Of a stretch of 9,889 bases of DNA, positions 1 to 5,933 are shown in pieces. This stretch comes from Robiginitomaculum sp. (lineage in GTDB: Bacteria; Pseudomonadota; Alphaproteobacteria; Caulobacterales; Maricaulaceae). The stretch's first letter is position 1, and the number at the start of each line of letters is the position of its first letter. The stretch covers positions 92,919 to 102,807 of the forward strand of contig NVVO01000004.1 in NCBI GenBank assembly GCA_002733385.1, given 5' to 3'. The position numbers were made by a program, and so were the translations under genes. The notes beneath the pieces were generated by a model. The model did no database searches. It saw nothing but the letters and a program-made list of their open reading frames with translations, and had not been told where the DNA came from.

Positions 1-334
1 GCGCCATACCGCCGCCCCAGCTCACCCCAAGTACATCGACTTTGTTATAGCCGTTTTCCCGCAATATTTGCTTGGCCGCCTTGGCCGCCCACCAGGGACG
101 GTAAGGAATGACCGGATCAGGCGAGCCGCCAATGCCCGGCATGTCAAAGGTGATAATATCGCGACCAGTAAATTTATCGGCGAACGCTTGCGCGATTTCA
201 AGATTGGCCCCGATCCCGTTGAAAAATAAAAGCGGTGTGCGCTTGCCCGCGCCCTTATCAGTGCCTTTCCATACGGCAGTGCGCAGTTTTTGATTGCCGA
301 CTTTTATAAAACGGATATGGGGTGCATTGAGCAT
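1..334 (-). CDS. phaZ: Intracellular PHA depolymerase, N-terminal part (cut by left edge)
   Basis: Alpha/beta-hydrolase that mobilises stored medium-chain-length polyhydroxyalkanoate, releasing 3-hydroxy fatty acids at the granule surface. I translated the minus strand directly: 111 codons from the ATG at 334 are open to the window edge. Visible landmarks are the oxyanion-type stretch FNGIGANLE (residues 38-46), FDMPGIGGS (63-71) and the nucleophile elbow GVSWGG (103-108) with the likely catalytic Ser105. Asp and His of the triad would lie outside the window. The FNGIGANLE and GVSWGG blocks are hallmarks of Pseudomonas PhaZ as I know it. The start lies 15 bp downstream of the phaC stop, with only a weak purine-rich AAGAAAG as ribosome site, so translation may be helped by coupling to phaC. 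The order phaC-phaZ is the same as in the pseudomonad pha cluster. Confidence 0.88.
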   Translation of the reverse strand, partial: MLNAPHIRFIKVGNQKLRTAVWKGTDKGAGKRTPLLFFNGIGANLEIAQAFADKFTGRDIITFDMPGIGGSPDPVIPYRPWWAAKAAKQILRENGYNKVDVLGVSWGGGMA

Positions 335-349
335 TATAAGCTTTCTTGT

Positions 350-2029
350 TTAGGTGAACACATATTCGCCGGGTGCTTTGCACAAGGGCGGAAACGATTT
401 ATTGCCCTGGGTGCGCGGCGCAGCTTTAACTTCGCCGGAACGTTGCTTGAGCCAATCGTCCCAGTGGGGCCACCAGGAACCAGGGTTTTCTTCCGCCCCT
501 TCAAGCCATGTATCGCAAGTGTCCTCGATTTTTTTGTTGGTGAAAAACTTGGCTTTTGGATTGCCCGGCGCGGTCAGCAAAGACTGGATGTGGCCGGAGC
601 TGGCTAGGACGAAATCAATATTGCCACCGAACAAAGCCGTGTTGCGATAGCTAGCCCGCCACGGCGTAATGTGGTCGGTGACCCCGGCCAGCATGAAGCC
701 GTCAACTTTAACGTTTTTGAGGTTGATTTCATTGTCCATAAACTTGACCCCACTTCCGGGTACGAAGCGCTTGTCAGCAAACATATCGAGATAATCCGAG
801 TGCAATTGTGCTGGCAAATTAGTGGTATCGGCATTCCAGTACAGAATATCAAAGGCCGGCGGGTCTTCACCCAAAAGATAATTATTGACCACATAATTCC
901 AGATCAAATCATTGGGCCGCATCCAGGCAAAGACTTTAGCCAATTGCTCGCCGGGCATTATACCTTTACGGCGCGACATTTTTCGGGCCGCCTCAATACC
1001 AGCCTCGCTGGCGAACAGACCAATATCGCTATCAGATTTTTTCGGGTCCAGCACACAAACCATCAAGGTATAGGAATTGACCCGCTCGTCGCCGCGCGCC
1101 GCAAGTTCACTTAAAAACAAAGACAATGTTGCGCCGCCGGAACAGGCACCCGAAACATTGATTTTTTTGCTTTTGGTGATTTTCATAATCACATCCGTAC
1201 CTTCGATTAGGGATTGGACATAGTTTTCCAAACCCCAATGGGAGTGCTGGCGGCTGGGGTTGCGCCAACTGACGGCAAACATCTGATAGCCTTGGGAGGT
1301 GAAATATTTGATGACGCTATTATGTTCGGACAAATCATTGGCGTAAAATTTGTTGATTTGCGGCGGAATGATCACCAGAGGAGTTTTGTAGACTTTGTCG
1401 GTCAACGGTTTGTACTGGATGATCTCCAGCATTTCGTTTTTAAACACCACACTGCCCTTGGAGGCAGCCAGGTTTTTACCGACCTCGAATTTGGACTTGT
1501 CGACCATGGACGGCATGCCGCCATTGGTGCGCAAGTCCTTATAGGCGTTCTTGATGCCCTTGACCACCGACATACCGCCAGATTCGTACAACCGTTTCAT
1601 AGCGGCAGGATTACCAAGTAATGTATTGGTCGGAGCGAAACTGTCAGCTAAAATATCCAGAACGAATTTGGAGCGGGCCTTGTCGGCTTGCCCGATACCA
1701 CTATCTTCAATCCAGCCCTCAAAACCCTTGCGGGCCGCCAGCCAGTTTTGCAAGCCGGCCTTATAGAGACGGTTATAGCGCCAGGTCGGATCCATGAAAC
1801 GGCGGTCACGACGTTCTGGGGCCAACTCGGACTCGCCCTTGATAATTTTGACCAATTCCTGACCGTATTCGCCCAGGTTTTTCGCCAAGGGCTTAGGTTG
1901 CTTAACCGCATTGCCAACTAAAATGCCGAGAGATTTCAAAAGCTCTGCCCGTCTGATCCCGATCATGGAGTTGACCGAAGTGGTGGACTGGGCCGCCTTT
2001 TTCTCTAAGTCTTCAATTTGTTTAGCCAT
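350..2029 (-). CDS. phaC: Class II poly(3-hydroxyalkanoate) synthase
   Basis: Polymerises (R)-3-hydroxyacyl-CoA, typically C6-C14, into PHA on the granule surface and releases CoA. The protein has 559 residues, the usual length of Pseudomonas PhaC1. Landmarks are VIGIRR-like SMIGIRR (21-27), DRRFMDPTW (75-83), the lipase-like box GACSGG (294-299) with nucleophile Cys296, FAWMRPNDLIWNYVVNNYLLG (about 367-387), TDHITPW (451-457) with Asp452, and SSGHIQS (477-483) with His480, giving a complete Cys-Asp-His triad. These blocks follow class II synthases closely; the class assignment rests on recalled family sequence, not a search. GGAG lies 7 bp before the ATG and supports the start. It sits between the phasin gene upstream and phaZ downstream on the same strand. 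No phaC2, phaD or phaE partner is visible. Confidence 0.96.
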   Translation of the reverse strand: MAKQIEDLEKKAAQSTTSVNSMIGIRRAELLKSLGILVGNAVKQPKPLAKNLGEYGQELVKIIKGESELAPERRDRRFMDPTWRYNRLYKAGLQNWLAARKGFEGWIEDSGIGQADKARSKFVLDILADSFAPTNTLLGNPAAMKRLYESGGMSVVKGIKNAYKDLRTNGGMPSMVDKSKFEVGKNLAASKGSVVFKNEMLEIIQYKPLTDKVYKTPLVIIPPQINKFYANDLSEHNSVIKYFTSQGYQMFAVSWRNPSRQHSHWGLENYVQSLIEGTDVIMKITKSKKINVSGACSGGATLSLFLSELAARGDERVNSYTLMVCVLDPKKSDSDIGLFASEAGIEAARKMSRRKGIMPGEQLAKVFAWMRPNDLIWNYVVNNYLLGEDPPAFDILYWNADTTNLPAQLHSDYLDMFADKRFVPGSGVKFMDNEINLKNVKVDGFMLAGVTDHITPWRASYRNTALFGGNIDFVLASSGHIQSLLTAPGNPKAKFFTNKKIEDTCDTWLEGAEENPGSWWPHWDDWLKQRSGEVKAAPRTQGNKSFPPLCKAPGEYVFT

Positions 2030-2061
2030 GCCGTATCTCCCATTTGCCCCTTTATAGTTTC

Positions 2062-2091
2062 TTTATGCCAAACAATCTGCGCAATTACCAA
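2062..2091 (-). promoter_or_regulatory. Weak candidate promoter for phaC-phaZ
   Basis: Because a terminator separates phaC from the phasin gene, a promoter is expected between about 2040 and 2135 on the minus strand. The best pair I find is TTGGTA (2091-2086) and CATAAA (2067-2062) with an 18-bp spacer, each matching four of six sigma-70 consensus bases. Other pairings are no better, so this is only a candidate. A 6-bp palindrome TGCGCA (2078-2083) lies in the spacer. Confidence 0.2.
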
Positions 2092-2132
2092 TACAATTCT
2101 CGTATTAGGCAGTTTGGTTGAGCGCAACACAT

Positions 2133-2170
2133 AAAAAAAGGCGCATTTAGGGGGGATAAATGCGCCTTTT
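2133..2170 (-). terminator. Intrinsic terminator after the phasin gene
   Basis: The arms 2136-2149 and 2157-2170 form a perfect 14-bp stem (AAAAGGCGCATTTA with its complement) around a 7-base loop. Read on the minus strand, the stem runs into a tract of seven T (2139-2133), the classic Rho-independent form. It lies about 20 bp after the phasin stop codon and about 100 bp before the phaC start. In the plus direction the stem ends in only four T, so that direction would be weaker. Confidence 0.9.
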
Positions 2171-2191
2171 CGTGCTTAAATGTTCGTGTGT

Positions 2192-2623
2192 TTAAGCAGC
2201 TTTAACAGTTTCCACAGTCTTTTTTGCGACTTTTGTCACACGTTCCGCAGTCTTTTTCGGAGCCTTTTTCGCGGTGGCAACGATTTTTTTGTTAAGCTTG
2301 GCAATCTCGGCTTCCAGCTCGACAACGCGGTCATTAGCTGCTTTGGGGAAGAAAGCACGAACTTTGGCAGCACGCATTTCGTAACGTTTGGCAGCAAAGT
2401 CAGTAACGGTCTTGCTTGTGTCTTTTACGAAAGACGTTGCAGATGTTTCCAGCTTCTCACCGCGAGCAGCGTAATCGTCATAGTTTTTGGTAGCTTTTTC
2501 AAACACCGGTACGGCACGCTCATAAGCGGCACCGAACAAGCCTACATAGGCGCGAAAGCCTTTTTGTGCGGCGGCAGGTGTTTTGAATGTATACTTAGTT
2601 GTGTTTTTTGTCTTCTTGGCCAT
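2192..2623 (-). CDS. Phasin, PhaF/PhaI-type granule-associated protein
   Basis: Small basic protein of 143 residues expected to coat PHA granules and control their size and number. An amphipathic helical core covers about residues 18-95. It is followed by the heptad-like segment RVVELEAEIAKLNKKI (99-114), which matches the short leucine-zipper oligomerisation helix of PhaF/PhaI phasins. The tail (115-143) is rich in Lys, Ala, Thr and Val, like a shortened version of the histone-like PhaF tail. There are no cysteines and no signal peptide, as expected for a cytoplasmic granule protein. AAAGGA lies 7 bp before the ATG. It is first in the minus-strand pha group and has its own terminator, which fits a highly expressed single gene. 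Assignment to the phasin family is firm from context and composition; PhaF versus PhaI is open, so no symbol is given. Confidence 0.85.
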   Translation of the reverse strand: MAKKTKNTTKYTFKTPAAAQKGFRAYVGLFGAAYERAVPVFEKATKNYDDYAARGEKLETSATSFVKDTSKTVTDFAAKRYEMRAAKVRAFFPKAANDRVVELEAEIAKLNKKIVATAKKAPKKTAERVTKVAKKTVETVKAA

Positions 2624-2746
2624 GATAAAATCCTTTGTTTGGCGGGGCGCCCATTTTTGATTAAATGAGACACCGTTTAATTTGATAATGGATAGATAGG
2701 TACAAACATTAGAAACCGCATCCTAATTTGTAGAATTGACATAAAT

Positions 2747-2781
2747 CGAAAGGTTTGACAGGAGCCGAAAGGTTTGACAGG
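2747..2781 (+). repeat. Two 16-bp direct repeats upstream of lptM
   Basis: CGAAAGGTTTGACAGG occurs perfectly at 2747-2762 and 2766-2781, separated by three bases (period 19). Each copy contains TTGACA, the ideal sigma-70 -35 hexamer. A third TTGACA at 2736-2741 lies exactly 19 bp earlier in otherwise different sequence. The block sits in the divergent region between the phasin and lptM-lysA, just upstream of the lptM start. It may be an operator, a promoter array or a simple local duplication. Confidence 0.9.
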
Positions 2782-2803
2782 CTGGGCGGATTATGGTTAT
2801 AGG
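2774..2803 (+). promoter_or_regulatory. Candidate promoter for lptM-lysA
   Basis: The last of three TTGACA hexamers (2774-2779) is a perfect -35 box. TATAGG (2798-2803) is a four-of-six -10 box at 18-bp spacing. If used, transcription would begin close to the ATG at 2811, giving a very short or absent leader. The two earlier TTGACA copies have no convincing -10 box at 16-18 bp. Confidence 0.35.
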
Positions 2804-2810
2804 CTTTCTT

Positions 2811-2981
2811 ATGAGAAACCGTATTAGCCATAATTTTAGCCGTAGATTGACCATTGCCGCCCTTGTAGGTGCATTTGTGCTTGGGGCTTGCGGGATCAAG
2901 GGGCAGCTTGATACACCGCCGCCGCTTTGGGGTGACAAGACAAAAAAGATGGAAGAAAAAAAACAAGAGAGCAATAACTAG
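2811..2981 (+). CDS. lptM: LptM/YifL-type small lipoprotein
   Basis: A 56-residue outer-membrane lipoprotein. The n-region is rich in Arg (MRNRISHNFSRR), followed by a hydrophobic stretch and the lipobox LGAC with the lipidated Cys27. Directly after it comes GIKGQLDTPP, the short conserved CGxKGxL...PP motif of the YifL/LptM family. In E. coli LptM assists assembly of the LPS translocon LptD/LptE. That role is family knowledge and is only inferred here. The end is a charged Lys/Glu tail. Location immediately before lysA is typical for this family. An in-frame ATG at 2793 would add MVIGFL, but the start at 2811 has AGG 7 bp upstream and gives a more usual signal peptide. Residue +2 is Gly, so there is no inner-membrane retention Asp. 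Confidence 0.82.
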   Translation: MRNRISHNFSRRLTIAALVGAFVLGACGIKGQLDTPPPLWGDKTKKMEEKKQESNN

Positions 2982-3017
2982 CTTGCGACTAAAAACCCTC
3001 GCCCAAAGTTATTGCTC
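2969..3017 (+). repeat. Inverted repeat spanning lptM stop and lysA leader
   Basis: GAGCAATAACT (2969-2979) is perfectly complementary to AGTTATTGCTC (3007-3017), giving an 11-bp stem with a 27-base loop. The left arm reaches into the lptM stop codon (TAG, 2979-2981). No T-run follows, so it is not a standard terminator. It could stabilise or process the lptM end of the transcript, or tune lysA expression. Confidence 0.7.
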
Positions 3018-3074
3018 GGTAAAATCTCTTTCACTCACACCATTATATTGTTTTCTTATTTTTTGGATATTCTT

Positions 3075-4340
3075 ATGCGACATTTTTCACCCACCAATGG
3101 CCAGATGATGGCTGAACAAGTTTCACTTGCCACCGTAGCCGCCGAAGTTGGCACTCCGGCCTATGTCTACTCCGCCGCCACCTTCACCCGTCATTACCAG
3201 GTTTTCGCAAAGGCGGTTTCCGCAATGGACAGCCTGATCGCCTATTCGGTCAAAGCCAATTCCAATCAGGCCGTACTGAGCCTGCTGGCCAAATTAGGCT
3301 CCGGCGCAGACGTAGTCAGCGGCGGCGAATTGGCGCGCGCATTGGCGGCGGGCATATCTGCAGACAAAATCATATTTTCCGGGGTCGGCAAATCCGCCGC
3401 CGAAATGCGGGCAGGCCTGGAAGCCGGTATCGCCCAATTTAACATCGAATCCATGCCAGAGCTTGAGCAGCTTAACGTGATCGCCCTTGATATAGGCAAA
3501 ATCGCGCCCGTAGCGGTGCGCATCAACCCCAATGTTTGCGCTGGAACCCACGAGAAAATCTCTACGGGCCGGGCCGAGAACAAATTCGGCATTGATATAG
3601 CGGATGTGGACGCGGTGTTTGAACGGGCCGTCCATATGCCCGGTATTCACTTGCAGGGCATCGCCATGCATATTGGCTCGCAAATCGACAATTTGGCACC
3701 CTTTGCCTCTGCCATTACTTTGGCAGCGGGTCTGATTGAGCGCTTGCGCAAGCAAGGCCACAAAATCGAGACCTTTGATATTGGCGGCGGTCTGGGGATA
3801 TCCTATGCGGGCGGAGATACGGTTCCGCCGACACCGCGTGAATACGGCGATCTGGTCAGGCGTCTCACCCAGGATTTGGGTGTGCGTATGATATTTGAAC
3901 CGGGCCGGATGATTGCCGGTAATGCAGGCGTGCTTCTGGCCAAGGTTCTTTATGTCAAGCACGGCGGGGCGCGTAATTTCCTGATCATTGATGCGGCCAT
4001 GAACGATTTGATCCGCCCGGCACTTTACGATGCTTATCACGATATAGAGCCAGTGAAAGCACCTGCCGCAGAAGCCAAAATGATCAGTTATGATGTGGTC
4101 GGGCCGATTTGCGAGAGCGGCGATACTTTCACCCAGCACCGAATGCTGCCCGAGATGCAGGCCGGCGATCTAATCGTCCTGCACACCGCCGGTGCTTACG
4201 GCGCCGTACAAGCCAGTCAATATAATTCCAGACCCCTCATCCCGGAAGTCCTGGTCAAAGACGACCAATACGCCGTAGTGCGCAAGCGCCCAAGCATGGC
4301 AGATATCTTAAAAACCGAACATGTGCCAGATTGGGTTTAG
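3075..4340 (+). CDS. lysA: Diaminopimelate decarboxylase
   Basis: PLP enzyme that decarboxylates meso-2,6-diaminopimelate to L-lysine, the last step of lysine synthesis in the cytoplasm. It is 421 residues long, normal for LysA. The order of motifs is YSVKANSN (57-64) with the PLP-binding Lys60, MHIGSQI (198-204) with His199, GGGLG (237-241) for phosphate binding, EPGR (275-278), CESGD (346-350) with the active-site Cys346 contributed across the dimer, and AYGAVQASQYNSRP (374-387). The reading frame is open further upstream to 3012, but MRHFSPTNG at 3075 is the typical LysA N-terminus (HF-x-x-x-x-G) and fixes the start; GGA lies 8 bp before it, a weak site. It follows lptM by 93 bp and is probably cotranscribed. 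dapF does not follow, unlike the gammaproteobacterial lptM-lysA-dapF order. Confidence 0.96.
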   Translation: MRHFSPTNGQMMAEQVSLATVAAEVGTPAYVYSAATFTRHYQVFAKAVSAMDSLIAYSVKANSNQAVLSLLAKLGSGADVVSGGELARALAAGISADKIIFSGVGKSAAEMRAGLEAGIAQFNIESMPELEQLNVIALDIGKIAPVAVRINPNVCAGTHEKISTGRAENKFGIDIADVDAVFERAVHMPGIHLQGIAMHIGSQIDNLAPFASAITLAAGLIERLRKQGHKIETFDIGGGLGISYAGGDTVPPTPREYGDLVRRLTQDLGVRMIFEPGRMIAGNAGVLLAKVLYVKHGGARNFLIIDAAMNDLIRPALYDAYHDIEPVKAPAAEAKMISYDVVGPICESGDTFTQHRMLPEMQAGDLIVLHTAGAYGAVQASQYNSRPLIPEVLVKDDQYAVVRKRPSMADILKTEHVPDWV

Positions 4341-4524
4341 CATTCTTGCTAATTGCCCATTTGCGTATAAGCCTTGTGCGTCAAATTGTAGCATGCGAAA
4401 TGAACTGTTGCGGTTTGGGTTTGGGTGATTAGAAGCATTCTAGCTTTGAGCGGAAATTTGGCCGTGAGAGTTAGTCGTGAAGTTGGGAAACCAAAATCAA
4501 AACGACGTATTTGTGAAAGAGATA

Positions 4525-5877
4525 ATGTCCAAGCCTGTAGATATGCCAAATAACAAAGACGGCAACAAAGACGGCACCACATTCGGTTTTGGCCTCGTGC
4601 ATTTGGAACCGGGGGTTACGCGCTGGAACACCCGCACTTATTTGTTTTCGGCCTTTTGGACCATCGGGTTTTTGTCGATTATCAGCTTTTTGCAAAACTA
4701 TGTTCTCAAAGAACATTTGGGCATGGCGGGCAATGAGCTTGGGCGAGCGGTTGGTAATCTGGCTTTTGTCGGCGAAATCGTGTTGTTGACCGTGGCCCCG
4801 TTTTTTGGTGCCTTGTCGGATAAAATCGGGCGTAGACCCATATACACACTGGGTTTTTTGTGGATTGGTGCCGGATTTTTGCTGTACCCGCTGGCCAGTA
4901 GTTTTTCCATGCTATTGGTCATTAAAGCTTTTATGGGCGTAGGTGCGGCGGCCCTGGCCGGCATGATGGCGACCGTGCTTTCGGATTATCCGCAAAACCG
5001 TTCGCGCGGGCTAATGGCGGCCATGAGCGGGCTGTCCAACGGGTTCGGGGCGCTGTTTATGATATTGATATTAAGCCAATTACCCAAAATTTATGCGGCT
5101 AGAGGCATGAGCGCCCAAGAGGCGGGAACACTTACATTTTGGACGCTGGCTGTGATGGCTATCTTGACGGCTGGCTTGGTGTTTCGTGGGCTCAAATCTG
5201 GCAAGCCCGGCAAACCGCAAAAACGCAAGAAAATTCCCGTACTGGTCAAAGAAGGGTTCGGGGCGGCGAAAAAAAACCCGCGCTTGCAACTGGCCTTGGC
5301 GGAGAGCTTTATCGCTCGCGGCGATATTTTGATGATCGGCACGTTTTTATCCTTGTGGCTCATACATACGGGCACAAATATGAACGGCTTGGACATTACC
5401 GAAGCCACCAAACAAGCCGGGCGGATGAGCGGCATCGTACATGCGTCGGCTTTGTTGTGGACACCTATTTTCGGGATTATTCTGGACAGATTTGACCGCG
5501 CCACAGTGGTGGTATTTGCTATGGCCTTAGCAGTTGTCGGTTATGTGGGTATCGGGCTGGTGCCAGATCCAACCGCGCCCGAAGCCATTCCGCCTTTAAT
5601 ATTGTTGGGGATTGGCGAAATGTCGGTTATACTGGTCGGGCAGACTTTGGTGGCCCAGGAAGCCCCCGTCGATGTGCGCGGCTCGGTGTTTGGTGTATTT
5701 GCATTTTGCGGCGCGATTGGACTGATTGTGGTTAGCCAGATCGGCGGCCATTTATTTGATACGGTCGGGCCGGGTGCGCCCTTCGTGTTGATCGGACTGG
5801 TCAACGGGTTGATCATGTTGTTTGCGATTTATGTGCGCATTAAAACCGGGTATAAATCACCCAGAGCTAAACAATAA
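4525..5877 (+). CDS. MFS transporter (12 membrane segments)
   Basis: Inner-membrane secondary transporter of 450 residues. Hydrophobicity shows about 12 segments in two halves, split by a basic loop at about 222-254 (KSGKPGKPQKRKK). Motif A, GALSDKIGRRP (95-105), follows the second segment, and a degenerate copy, FGIILDRFDR (316-325), appears in the second half. The first 35 residues are polar and contain a duplicated NKDG. A GTG at 4477 would add 16 residues; I prefer the ATG at 4525 because GAAAGAG stands a few bases before it and the upstream residues look non-conserved. Substrate cannot be read from the sequence. It heads a same-strand group with a PD40 lipoprotein and a TonB-dependent receptor, which suggests passage of whatever the receptor brings in, or of a product of it. 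No convincing promoter was found in 4341-4524. Confidence 0.88.
   Translation: MSKPVDMPNNKDGNKDGTTFGFGLVHLEPGVTRWNTRTYLFSAFWTIGFLSIISFLQNYVLKEHLGMAGNELGRAVGNLAFVGEIVLLTVAPFFGALSDKIGRRPIYTLGFLWIGAGFLLYPLASSFSMLLVIKAFMGVGAAALAGMMATVLSDYPQNRSRGLMAAMSGLSNGFGALFMILILSQLPKIYAARGMSAQEAGTLTFWTLAVMAILTAGLVFRGLKSGKPGKPQKRKKIPVLVKEGFGAAKKNPRLQLALAESFIARGDILMIGTFLSLWLIHTGTNMNGLDITEATKQAGRMSGIVHASALLWTPIFGIILDRFDRATVVVFAMALAVVGYVGIGLVPDPTAPEAIPPLILLGIGEMSVILVGQTLVAQEAPVDVRGSVFGVFAFCGAIGLIVVSQIGGHLFDTVGPGAPFVLIGLVNGLIMLFAIYVRIKTGYKSPRAKQ
4552..4575 (+). repeat. 12-bp tandem repeat inside the MFS gene
   Basis: AACAAAGACGGC is repeated head to tail (4552-4563 and 4564-4575), in frame, coding NKDG twice in the polar cytoplasmic N-terminus of the transporter. 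Both copies are identical at the DNA level, so the duplication is either recent or conserved by chance. Confidence 0.85.
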
Positions 5878-5910
5878 AAGAGCTAAACAATAAAAGTGCT
5901 AAATAATAAA
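5863..5910 (+). repeat. Three 16-bp tandem repeats over the MFS stop codon
   Basis: AGAGCTAAACAATAAA occurs at 5863-5878 and identically at 5879-5894; a third copy at 5895-5910 differs at two bases (AGTGCTAAATAATAAA). The first copy encodes the last MFS residues and the TAA stop (5875-5877). The other two fill most of the gap to the next gene, so copy number sets the spacing between the two genes. Confidence 0.95.
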
Positions 5911-5933
5911 TAAGAATGAGGTGGATTAGGAAT

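Noticed and set aside
2041..2130. TGC/GCA-type half-sites upstream of phaC that might bind a PhaR- or PhaD-like regulator
   Set aside because: The half-sites are only four to six bases with no consistent symmetry or spacing, and no regulator gene is in the window.
2645..2652. Palindrome GGGCGCCC in the phasin leader
   Set aside because: Eight bases in a GC-rich patch, without flanking symmetry or a second copy; not enough to call an operator.
3012..3074. A 21-codon upstream extension of lysA
   Set aside because: The added sequence is AT-rich, has no LysA similarity and begins inside the right arm of the inverted repeat; the start at 3075 gives the standard N-terminus.
3294..4139. A 281-codon open frame on the minus strand, antisense to lysA
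   Set aside because: lysA has all its catalytic motifs on the plus strand; the antisense frame has a residue mix without recognisable domains and follows from codon bias.
4333..4356. A small hairpin at the lysA stop (TTAGC/GCTAA with flanking GGG/CCC)
   Set aside because: The stem is short, with a mismatch and bulge, and has no T-run; it is too weak to call a terminator.
4408..4435. A possible promoter TTGCGG - 16 bp - TAGAAG before the MFS gene
   Set aside because: Both boxes match poorly and the spacer contains the simple repeat TTTGGG twice; chance pairing is as likely.
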